Shown piece by piece: positions 32,067 through 39,124 of a stretch of DNA of 41,016 nucleotides. The position numbers were made by a program, and so were the translations under genes. The stretch lies in contig CAUDDP010000012.1 in assembly GCA_958448395.1 (NCBI GenBank), positions 1 to 41,016 of the forward strand, written 5' to 3'. This stretch comes from an uncultured Oscillospiraceae bacterium. GTDB lineage: Bacteria > Bacillota > Clostridia > Oscillospirales > Ruminococcaceae. The notes below the pieces were generated by a model. That model made no database searches and was not told the DNA's origin. It saw only the letters and a list, made by a program, of their open reading frames with translations. Position 1 is the first letter of the stretch, and each line of letters opens with the position of its first letter.

Positions 32067-33134
32067 TTACCACTCTGCATCCAATCCAGCAGATTGTTTT
32101 GCATAGTAAGTCAGAATCGCAACGGCATCTTCTACGGTAATCTTTCCATCGCCGTCCACATCCGCTGCTAAAAAGGCAGTATCCTCTGTTGTTGCAGCAT
32201 TTTCCTGTAACAGCTTTGCCTCCAGTCCAGCAGACTGCTGGGCATAGTACGTCAAAACTGCAACCGCATCTTCTACGGTCACCTTGCCGTCACTATCTAC
32301 ATCCCCATAAGAAATAGCATAAGGATTCTTTACCAGTACAAAAGAAGGATTTCCTTCCGATGGCGATGAGGTCATAAGATGTATCAGATAAGGTACGGTC
32401 ACATCTGTTATAATATCCATTTCTAAAAATGCCTTCGTCATCTCCAAAGCACCTTTATAGGATTCCCCCCCTGGTGTTTCTACTACTAACTGATAGGTAT
32501 CTACATCCGCATTCTCTGTTTCCATTTTCTCAATAGAAGAAACAGAATAAGGTAAATCTTTGCATTGCTCCATGCCAAATGAAGTACCAGTTGGCACACA
32601 AGCCCAGAGCATACAAGATTCCGTCGGATCTCCCAACATCCAAGCATCCATTTTAAAGTCAGCATAAATATCATAAACAGCTTCTACACCGCTCAGCTGA
32701 TATAGTTCCTCTTCCGAATAAGAAACATCACTGGACATAATATAAACGCAATTCAAATCCCATTCCAACGGGAGCAGTACATCCACATCAGAAGTCCAGC
32801 AATCATTAATCGTTTCAAAATCGAATTTCTTTGCTGGTGTTGCAGTCAAATAAGGAGAAATCGCTGCCATCTCCTCCATATCCGGTGTGGTATCCGCATC
32901 TTTCATCATAACTGCTACATATCCAGTCTGCATGGTGCCAAAGTAATACGTTTCTTCCTTTGTATCTGCCAGTTTAATATAATCTGCATTCGAATCGTTG
33001 CTTATAAATGTAATACTATGTTCATCAGATGATACAATGTCTTCTTTATCCCACGCAAAGGCAGAAATAGACACCATATTGGTCAACAAGATCGCTGCAA
33101 GAACCGATGCAAAAACTTTCTTTTTATTTGTCAT
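32067..33134 (-). CDS. Secreted dockerin-containing protein (operon gene 4)
   Basis: The 355-residue protein has a signal peptide (VFASVLAAILLTNMVSISAFA) and an unrecognised region of about 240 residues. A C-terminal type I-like dockerin follows, with two calcium-loop helices: GDVDSDGKVTVEDAVAVLTY and ADVDGDGKITVEDAVAILTY, each followed by QQSAGL or KQSAGL. A dockerin would attach the protein to a cohesin on a cellulosome-type scaffold. The N-terminal region contains GVEAVYDIYADFKMDAW and MDIITDVTVPYLIHL, strand patterns that loosely recall I9-type propeptide inhibitors; this is weak. The start at 33134 has AAAGGATGATTTTT before it. It lies 127 bases after the previous gene, and its dockerin DNA is almost identical to that gene's. 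Confidence 0.85.
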   Translation of the reverse strand: MTNKKKVFASVLAAILLTNMVSISAFAWDKEDIVSSDEHSITFISNDSNADYIKLADTKEETYYFGTMQTGYVAVMMKDADTTPDMEEMAAISPYLTATPAKKFDFETINDCWTSDVDVLLPLEWDLNCVYIMSSDVSYSEEELYQLSGVEAVYDIYADFKMDAWMLGDPTESCMLWACVPTGTSFGMEQCKDLPYSVSSIEKMETENADVDTYQLVVETPGGESYKGALEMTKAFLEMDIITDVTVPYLIHLMTSSPSEGNPSFVLVKNPYAISYGDVDSDGKVTVEDAVAVLTYYAQQSAGLEAKLLQENAATTEDTAFLAADVDGDGKITVEDAVAILTYYAKQSAGLDAEW

Positions 33135-33261
33135 AAAAATCATCCTTTCTGTTCTTATGAGAGCGTACTGCCTATTTTTTCATTGTTGTAATAGAATACA
33201 AGAAGTGTGGATGTGATTCTTATCCAAAAAGGATTTTCAGTTGGGATACAACTTCTATCCT

Positions 33262-34305
33262 TTACCACTTTGTATCCAATCCAGCAGATTGCTGGGCATA
33301 GTAGGTCAGAATCGCAACGGCATCTTCTACGGTAATCTTTCCATCGCCGTCCACATCCGCTGCTAAAAAGGCAGTATCCTCTGTTGTTGCAGCATTTTCC
33401 TGTAACAGCTTTGCCTCCAGTCCAGCAGACTGCTGGGCATAGTACGTCAAAACTGCAACCGCATCTTCTACGGTCACCTTGCCGTCATGATCCGGATCTC
33501 CATAGGAAATCAACGGCTGTGCCATCATATCCACTGCGGTTGCTGTATTTGTAGAAGCATTATCTAAAACCAGCAATATCGGACCTGCATCTGCACCTTC
33601 ATAATTGGCTTCCAATGCTTTTGAAGCTGCAATGATACCATCTGCATCCTGAAATGCACTTGCTCTTGCAGAATAATTCCCAGCATTCTCATCCCATGTC
33701 AGTGTTACATCCTCATAGCCCAATTGCTTAAATGCAGCAAGAAGCTGTTCCTGTTCCGTTTTTGGTACATTCCGAACCGACATAACGTCACTATAAGAAC
33801 CGCTTACAACCCGTGCAGAATAAGGATAATACTCCGCAGATTCTATCACATCCGCTTCCCGCAGTATCTGGCACATTTTTCGTACAATGCCTTCTTTGCT
33901 TTCTGCATTTTCCAGATCTTCGATCAGATTTATCTTTTTCTCTAAAACATCCCATAATCTGATCTCCACAACATCGTCATAAAGCGTATTTTCATACGAC
34001 TCATCAAAAGAAGCAAAAAAATCTGCATACTGAGTTTCCAGTTCTCTATAAGATTCCAGTTTCTCCTTTGGCACCGTCAGAAACAAAACATTATAATGAT
34101 AGTTGTTCATAGTCATAAAATTTGAATGATGATCTGCCTTCCAATAAACCGGATAATATGCATCCTCATCCTCAACTTGCTCATAACCGTCTGGTATATC
34201 CATATCAAAAGTAATCTGATACAACGCTTTCGCTGGCATTGCGGTTAATAAGCTGCCTGCAATCACAGCACTGGCAATGACTGCTGTCCATTTCTTCTTT
34301 TTCAT
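33262..34305 (-). CDS. Secreted dockerin-containing protein (operon gene 3)
   Basis: The 347-residue protein has a signal peptide (WTAVIASAVIAGSLLTAMPA, then KA) and an unrecognised region of about 250 residues with FDMDIPDGYEQVEDEDAYYP, LILR-like ILREADVIESAEYYPYSARV and VLDNASTNTATAVDMM. It ends in a dockerin (GDPDHDGKVTVEDAVAVLTY and ADVDGDGKITVEDAVAILTY) that matches that of the next gene. ILREADVIESAEYYP has the helix-then-strand look of I9-type inhibitors, and the gene directly follows a protease gene, so an inhibitor or chaperone role is worth testing. AAAGGAGGAATTTTT precedes the ATG. It lies 19 bases after the protease gene. Confidence 0.85.
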   Translation of the reverse strand: MKKKKWTAVIASAVIAGSLLTAMPAKALYQITFDMDIPDGYEQVEDEDAYYPVYWKADHHSNFMTMNNYHYNVLFLTVPKEKLESYRELETQYADFFASFDESYENTLYDDVVEIRLWDVLEKKINLIEDLENAESKEGIVRKMCQILREADVIESAEYYPYSARVVSGSYSDVMSVRNVPKTEQEQLLAAFKQLGYEDVTLTWDENAGNYSARASAFQDADGIIAASKALEANYEGADAGPILLVLDNASTNTATAVDMMAQPLISYGDPDHDGKVTVEDAVAVLTYYAQQSAGLEAKLLQENAATTEDTAFLAADVDGDGKITVEDAVAILTYYAQQSAGLDTKW

Positions 34306-34324
34306 AAAAATTCCTCCTTTTTCC

Positions 34325-35245
34325 TTAAGAAATTGTACTACCTATATATTCATTATTATAATAGAACACCAGTAGTGTAGATGTAACTCGTGTACCAAAA
34401 CGATAGGTTGCTGGCATAGTATATTCTGGATCATAATAGCTACCCTCCGTATTAATACCAATTACAGTATGATATGTCTTCCCATTAAAAGTCTGTGTTG
34501 TATATACTGGTCCACCGCTATCGCCACCACTTGCAAAAGCTGTGTACATTATTCGATGGTTTTTTTCATCAGTATTATCATTCATATATGCAATTTGACC
34601 ATCTGCTTTATATCTTTTTGTACAATTAGCACCTGGATCACTAGCAGTTGATTGCGGGAAACCACTTACTGTAACTGTTGCACCGCTTGTCATAAAATCG
34701 TCTGTTGCTATACCAAGAGAAAACATTCCATATTCTGATAAGTCTTCTTCAAAATAAAGAAGTGCATAATCATACATGCTATTTCCATTTGGTCTAAACC
34801 TCATCGCTATATGTCCTTCTTTTGGATAAAGCGTTTTGATAACCTTGGTACAGTTTTCATCGTAAATATCCACTCTCATATTGGAAACAAATGAATGTTT
34901 ATTTATATCGTAAATACAATGTGCTGCCGTTGCAATAATATGTTTATCAATAATAAATCCAGTTCCTCCGATTGCTGCTATTTGCACAACAGACGTTTCT
35001 TGATCCGGAACACGGTCATCAATTGAACCTGCTCTTGTAGCCCCACCATTTCCATTATAAATAGGAAGATCTACATCCAAAGTATACTTTTGTTTCTGCC
35101 CTGTTTCATAATTTATCATATAATAAATCTGATCTTCATAAAACGCATCTGCTGCCATACAACTTGCCATCCCATAGAAAGCCATCAAACAAGCCGCCAC
35201 AACGGCTACCAATTTTTTCGTCATGTCTTTAAACCATACCATCAT
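34325..35245 (-). CDS. Secreted trypsin-like (S1/V8-type) serine protease
   Basis: The 306-residue protein has a signal peptide (KLVAVVAACLMAFYGMASCM, then AADA), a propeptide-like segment of about 50 residues, and a chymotrypsin-fold domain. The triad is His109 (IIATAAHC), Asp159 (SMYDYALLYFE) and Ser243 (ASGGDSGGPVY), counted from the first ATG. TGFIID and YHTVIGINTEG are typical of the V8/glutamyl-endopeptidase branch, which is a probable but unproven specificity. It has no dockerin itself, unlike its three operon neighbours. Two adjacent ATGs are possible starts after GAGGAGGAGAAA. The gene begins 10 bases after the small dockerin gene, whose TGA sits in this ribosome-site region. The gene is AT-rich. 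Confidence 0.9.
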   Translation of the reverse strand: MMVWFKDMTKKLVAVVAACLMAFYGMASCMAADAFYEDQIYYMINYETGQKQKYTLDVDLPIYNGNGGATRAGSIDDRVPDQETSVVQIAAIGGTGFIIDKHIIATAAHCIYDINKHSFVSNMRVDIYDENCTKVIKTLYPKEGHIAMRFRPNGNSMYDYALLYFEEDLSEYGMFSLGIATDDFMTSGATVTVSGFPQSTASDPGANCTKRYKADGQIAYMNDNTDEKNHRIMYTAFASGGDSGGPVYTTQTFNGKTYHTVIGINTEGSYYDPEYTMPATYRFGTRVTSTLLVFYYNNEYIGSTIS

Positions 35246-35255
35246 TTTCTCCTCC

Positions 35256-35549
35256 TCACTGCAAATAAGGCAGTGTGTTAATCTCTCCTACTGCATATGC
35301 GGTCAGAATTTCAGAATCCACAATATCAATGGTATTACTGCAATTCACATCGGCTACCGCATAATTCCAAAGGTCACATCTTCCCTTTAGATACTTATTT
35401 ATGCAGATACAATCCATCAAATCCACAACCCCATCATTGTTGCAATCACCATATCGAACCTCATCCGCTGATGCGGACATCATACCTGACATCGCTGCAA
35501 TCAATGTCACAGCAAAAACTGCTGTCACAAGCCTTTTCAATTTCTTCAT
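35256..35549 (-). CDS. Small secreted protein consisting mainly of a dockerin
   Basis: The 97-residue protein is a signal peptide (LVTAVFAVTLIAAMSGMMSA, then SA) followed almost at once by a dockerin-like module. The module has two calcium-type loops, GDCNNDGVVDLMDCICINKY and ADVNCSNTIDIVDSEILTAY. The second loop lacks some of the acidic ligands (NCSNT). There is no catalytic domain. It could occupy cohesins, bridge the co-encoded protease to a scaffold through another contact, or be a relic. The start at 35549 has GGAGGAATGAAC before it; the longer frame to 35579 has no ribosome site. It is the first gene of the operon. Confidence 0.82.
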   Translation of the reverse strand: MKKLKRLVTAVFAVTLIAAMSGMMSASADEVRYGDCNNDGVVDLMDCICINKYLKGRCDLWNYAVADVNCSNTIDIVDSEILTAYAVGEINTLPYLQ

Positions 35550-35632
35550 GTTCATTCCTCCATTTTTATGATCTAACAAAAAAGTACGTATACTGTCATT
35601 TCTATTTTTATTATCCCTTCTTTTTTTATATT

Positions 35633-35661
35633 ATTATAACACAGTTTCCTATTTTTGTAAA
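35633..35661 (-). promoter_or_regulatory. Promoter of the dockerin/protease operon
   Basis: On the minus strand TTTACA (35656-35661), 17 bases and TATAAT (35633-35638), in a very AT-rich region. The leader to the first ATG is roughly 80 bases. Confidence 0.8.
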
Positions 35662-35717
35662 CTTTAAAAATAACCATATTCTTGTTTATATTTTTGTATA
35701 AAATGTGCAAATCAGAC

Positions 35718-35755
35718 AAAAACAGCTGTACCATGGTGTTGATACAGCCGCTTTT
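35718..35755 (-). terminator. Terminator after thrS
   Basis: On the minus strand AAAAGCGGCTGTA and TACAGCTGTTTTT pair along their whole length with two G-U pairs, and the second arm ends in the T-run. It separates thrS from the dockerin operon promoter. Confidence 0.78.
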
Positions 35756-35798
35756 GTTTGCTCTATTCTATTCTATTATTTTTAATAGTATAACAATT

Positions 35799-37745
35799 TT
35801 ACTTTGCCTTCGTCGCCACTTCTTCTGTCAGCTTTGCCAACAAATCCGATGTGGTCATACTGCCAAGATCCCCATTCTTTCTGGAACGAACGGCAACTGT
35901 TTTCTGCTCCACCTCATTGTCACCAATGGTAAGCATATACGGCACCTTTTCGAGTACAGCCTGCCGAATCTTATAGCCGACTTTTTCTGCTCTGCTGTCT
36001 ACTTCACAACGCAGACCAGCTGCCTGCAACTGGTGCAGCACCTCATAGGTATAATCCAGATGGCGGTCTGCAATCGGAATCAGCCGCACCTGCTCCGGTG
36101 CCACCCACAGCGGCAATGCACCTGCAAAATGTTCAATCATATAGGCAAGTGTCCGCTCATAACAGCCCAGAGAGGTTCTATGAATGATATACGGCAGCTT
36201 CTTCTGCCCGTCTGTATCGGTATAGTACATCCCAAATCGCTGTGCCAGCAGCATGTCAATCTGAATGGTAACCAGCGTATCTTCCTTGCCATAAACATTC
36301 TTATACTGAATGTCCAGTTTCGGTCCATAGAAAGCCGCTTCATCAATGCCAATGGTATAATCCAGACCAAGGTGATCCAGAATATTCCCCATAGCACGCT
36401 GTGCTTCTTCCCACTGTTCCGCAGTTCCCTCATACTTGTTATTTGGATTTGCCGGATCCCACTGGGAGAAACGGAACGTACAGTCCTCCAGCAGTCCAAC
36501 CGTATCCAACATATATTTTGCCAGTTCCAGACAGCCCTTGAATTCTTCTTCCAGCTGATCCGGACGCAGAATGTAATGTCCCTCCGAGATGGTGAACTGC
36601 CGCACACGGATCAAACCGTGCATCTCCCCGCTGTCCTCATTCCGGAATAGGGTAGAAGTCTCCACCAGCCGCATGGGCAAATCCCGATAGGAACGTGCTC
36701 TGTTCAGATAAACCTGATACTGAAACGGGCAGGTCATCGGACGCAGGGCAAAGCACTCTTTGGTTTCATCATATGGGTCACCCAGAATAAACATACCATC
36801 CAGATAATGATCCCAGTGACCGGAAATCTTATAGAATTCCCGTTTTGCCATCAGCGGCGTTTTTGTCAGCAGACAGCCCTTAGACTGTTCCACATCTTCT
36901 ACCCAACGTTGCAGCAGCTGCACCACTCTTGCACCCTTTGGCAGCAGCACCGGCAGACCCTGACCAACCACGTCCACGGTGGTGAAATATTCCAGCTCTC
37001 TGCCCAGCTTATTATGGTCACGCATTTTTGCTTCTTCCAGCTTTTTCAGATGTTCTTCCAGCATGGATGCCTTCGGAAATGCAACGGCATAGACACGAGA
37101 GAGCATCTTGTTCTTCTCCGAACCTCTCCAGTAAGCACCTGTACAGGAGAGCAGCTTGAATGCCTTGATGACACCGGTCTTCATCAGGTGCGGACCAGCA
37201 CATAAATCCGTAAAATCGCCCTGCCGGTAGAAGGAAATCGGTTCGCCCTTATCGGCATGTTCTTCGCAAAGTTCTACCTTATATGGCTCATCCTGTTCTT
37301 TCAGAAAGGCAATTGCCTCTTCCGGAGATAGGGTAAACTGTTCCAGTTCCGCATTTTCCTTGACGATTTTCTTCATTTCTGCTTCAATTTTCCGCAGTTC
37401 TTCCGCAGAAAATGGCTTTTCCACATCAAAGTCATAGTAGAAGCCGCTGTCAATTGCCGGACCAATGGCAAGCTTTGCATTCGGATACAGCCGCTTCACT
37501 GCCTGTGCCAGCACATGAGATGCCGTATGCCAAAATGTCTTTTTGCCGTCCAGATCATCAAATGTGAGCACTTCAAAAGTACAGTCCTCAGTCAATGGTG
37601 TGCGGAGGTCGCAGACTTCGCCGTTGATTTTTACACAACAGGCCGCCTTATAAAGACCCATTCCAATGTTTTTTACGATTTCTGCGGCAGACTGACCAGG
37701 GGTAAATTCCCGGAAGCTGCCGTCTTTCAGTTGCAGTTGTGGCAT
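35799..37745 (-). CDS. thrS: Threonyl-tRNA synthetase
   Basis: ThrS charges tRNA-Thr in the cytoplasm. The 648-residue protein has the TGS domain (MPQLQLKDGSFREFTPGQSA), the editing domain with HTASHVLAQAVKRLYPNAKL and CAGPHLMKTGVIKAFKLLSC, and the class II core with ALRPMTCPFQYQVY, RVRQFTISEGHYI and HRTSLGCYERTLAYMIEHFA. The core positions supply the zinc-site Cys and His residues. The C-terminal anticodon-binding domain follows (APEQVRLIPIADRHLDYTYE to the end). Length is typical. AAGGAGTTTTTACT precedes the ATG. Expression is controlled by the T-box leader directly upstream. Confidence 0.98.
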   Translation of the reverse strand: MPQLQLKDGSFREFTPGQSAAEIVKNIGMGLYKAACCVKINGEVCDLRTPLTEDCTFEVLTFDDLDGKKTFWHTASHVLAQAVKRLYPNAKLAIGPAIDSGFYYDFDVEKPFSAEELRKIEAEMKKIVKENAELEQFTLSPEEAIAFLKEQDEPYKVELCEEHADKGEPISFYRQGDFTDLCAGPHLMKTGVIKAFKLLSCTGAYWRGSEKNKMLSRVYAVAFPKASMLEEHLKKLEEAKMRDHNKLGRELEYFTTVDVVGQGLPVLLPKGARVVQLLQRWVEDVEQSKGCLLTKTPLMAKREFYKISGHWDHYLDGMFILGDPYDETKECFALRPMTCPFQYQVYLNRARSYRDLPMRLVETSTLFRNEDSGEMHGLIRVRQFTISEGHYILRPDQLEEEFKGCLELAKYMLDTVGLLEDCTFRFSQWDPANPNNKYEGTAEQWEEAQRAMGNILDHLGLDYTIGIDEAAFYGPKLDIQYKNVYGKEDTLVTIQIDMLLAQRFGMYYTDTDGQKKLPYIIHRTSLGCYERTLAYMIEHFAGALPLWVAPEQVRLIPIADRHLDYTYEVLHQLQAAGLRCEVDSRAEKVGYKIRQAVLEKVPYMLTIGDNEVEQKTVAVRSRKNGDLGSMTTSDLLAKLTEEVATKAK

Positions 37746-37828
37746 AGTAAAAACTCCTTTTTATAAATTTTCGGATGACCGATTTCATGAATCCGCTGAC
37801 AAATTTGCTTCGTCTACCAAAAAACGAT

Positions 37829-37868
37829 AAAAAAATGCCCCTGACACCGGTTGCACGGTATCAGGGGC
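37829..37868 (-). terminator. T-box-controlled terminator of thrS
   Basis: On the minus strand GCCCCTGATACC pairs with GGTGTCAGGGGC through one A-C or G-U-type irregularity, followed by ATTTTTTTATCG. It lies 18 bases after the T-box sequence and is the off-state hairpin. Confidence 0.92.
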
Positions 37869-38284
37869 GAAAGCAAATCAAACTGCCGCGGTTCCACCCT
37901 TTTTCACGCAGTAACAGACACGGCAAACATCTGCTTTGCTCCAGAGGGAAATCGTATCCCAAGGAAAAGCAGAGCGGATAACCGGCTGCACAAACAGCCC
38001 TTTCTTGTATGAAAGGGGAGCTGCGTCTTTCGGATGCTCAATAACGGAAGCAACCCGCTGCGGATTGGGCAGACTCTGAGACGGTGTGCCGTCAATTCCA
38101 GTTCTGCACCGTTTACAGCCAATGACAGGTGCTCTCTGTTAGAACGTGTAACGAACTGCGGCCTTTCTCTTCCATGTTTTGTGATATGTTCATTGCAGGC
38201 ATAACGAGCCACTGCAATGTATTTCAAAAATCGGGTCTATTCGGGATTGTGCAAGGCAGTGCGACTGTACATCGAACACTGCAT
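37829..38284 (-). ncRNA. T-box leader of thrS
   Basis: The leader runs for about 450 bases from the promoter at 38291-38319 to the terminator. The conserved T-box GGGTGGAACCGCGG is at 37886-37899 on the minus strand, and an AGAGAG...GGCTGTAAACGGTGCAGAA region near 38090-38140 fits the stem I distal part. The UGGA bulge of the T-box would pair with a UCCA tRNA end, and the tRNA-Thr at 9875-9950 ends in UCCA. Uncharged tRNA-Thr should stabilise the antiterminator and turn thrS on. I could not place the specifier codon with certainty. The 107-codon minus-strand frame inside it (37904-38227) is not taken as a gene. Confidence 0.95.
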
Positions 38285-38290
38285 GGGTTC

Positions 38291-38319
38291 ATTCTATCAC
38301 ATCCTCTCCTATCTGTCAA
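38291..38319 (-). promoter_or_regulatory. Promoter of the thrS leader
   Basis: On the minus strand TTGACA (38314-38319), 17 bases and TAGAAT (38291-38296). Confidence 0.85.
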
Positions 38320-38448
38320 CGGGCAATTTCAGGGATTTTCTGTTTTGCACAAAAGTGTGGAAGGTATTTTGTACGGATTGCCGGAAACCATGAGAGAAAT
38401 ACTACAACAATCTCATGAAAAAAAACAGATACTTCCTCCAAATTGTCT

Positions 38449-38490
38449 TATCTGTATTGCAGATAAAAGTCAATATCTGTATTGCAGATA
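38449..38490. promoter_or_regulatory. Twin palindromic operators before the Xre-type gene
   Basis: The 17-base sequence TATCTGTATTGCAGATA occurs exactly at 38449-38465 and 38474-38490. Each copy is an inverted repeat TATCTG-N5-CAGATA. The centres are 25 bases apart. The second copy ends just before a TGCCATAAT extended -10 element (38491-38499), so a bound repressor would block transcription of the downstream regulator. Confidence 0.8.
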
Positions 38491-38523
38491 TGCCATAATA
38501 AGAAAAAAGGGAGGGGACGTATC

Positions 38524-38763
38524 ATGTATCAGCATATCCGTGCACTGCGGGAAGACCGAGACTTGAAACAACGTGAAATCGCTGCTTACCTGCATGTTTC
38601 TCAGAATACATATTCACAATATGAAAACGGCGTCATTGCACTGACCGCAGACGTGCTGATTGCATTAGCTGCCTATTATCAGACCAGTGTCGATTATCTG
38701 CTTGACCTGACCGACGAACAAACTCCCTATCCATCCAAAAATAGTGCTGCTTCCATGACGTAA
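38524..38763 (+). CDS. Xre/Cro-type helix-turn-helix regulator
   Basis: The 79-residue protein is a single HTH_3 domain: IRALREDRDLKQREIAAYLH, then VSQNTYSQYENGVIALTADV, LIALAAYYQTSVDYLLDLTD, with a short tail. This is the full canonical five-helix form. The start at 38524 follows GGGAGGGGACGTATC; an upstream in-frame ATG lies inside the second operator and is rejected. Two identical palindromes immediately upstream suggest autoregulation. Small stand-alone regulators of this type often control a neighbour, but the next gene has its own strong promoter 155 bases downstream, so the target is not certain. Confidence 0.92.
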   Translation: MYQHIRALREDRDLKQREIAAYLHVSQNTYSQYENGVIALTADVLIALAAYYQTSVDYLLDLTDEQTPYPSKNSAASMT

Positions 38764-38880
38764 ATCGGATGAAAACAGCACTACATTTTTTTACTCTTTG
38801 GAAACCATTTCCTTTCCCTGCCTGTATTCCTGCACAGCCCGCTTGTGACAAATCGACAAAAACTATAAAACATACCCAAA

Positions 38881-38946
38881 TTTCCCGGTTTTTCCCGGTT
38901 TCTTCAAACTTTCCCTCTTGACAGCCCTAGGGAAATGCTCTATAAT
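38881..38946 (+). promoter_or_regulatory. Perfect promoter with TTTCCC repeats, for the 39125 gene
   Basis: TTGACA (38918-38923), 17 bases and TATAAT (38941-38946) match the consensus fully. TTTCCCGG occurs twice upstream (from 38881 and 38891). TTTCCCT (38910-38916) with AGGGAAA (38929-38935) forms an inverted repeat that encloses the -35 box. The leader is about 170 bases. The rest of 38764-38880 shows nothing. Confidence 0.85.
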
Positions 38947-39124
38947 AAAAATTGGTTTGGTCAAAACGATGACAAAACGGTGACAATGCAAGCGATGTTT
39001 GTAACCAGCCAGCAACTATCCTCAAATGCGTTTTTCGGCATCTTGCGTGAAGCAAACCTATGGCTGTCCTGCGGCATTTGTCACAAAATGCAAACCAATT
39101 AGAAAGAGAAAGGGTGTGTTACCA

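Noticed and set aside
37904..38227. Minus-strand open frame of about 107 codons between thrS and the Xre gene
   Set aside because: It lies wholly inside the T-box leader RNA and has no ribosome site or domain.
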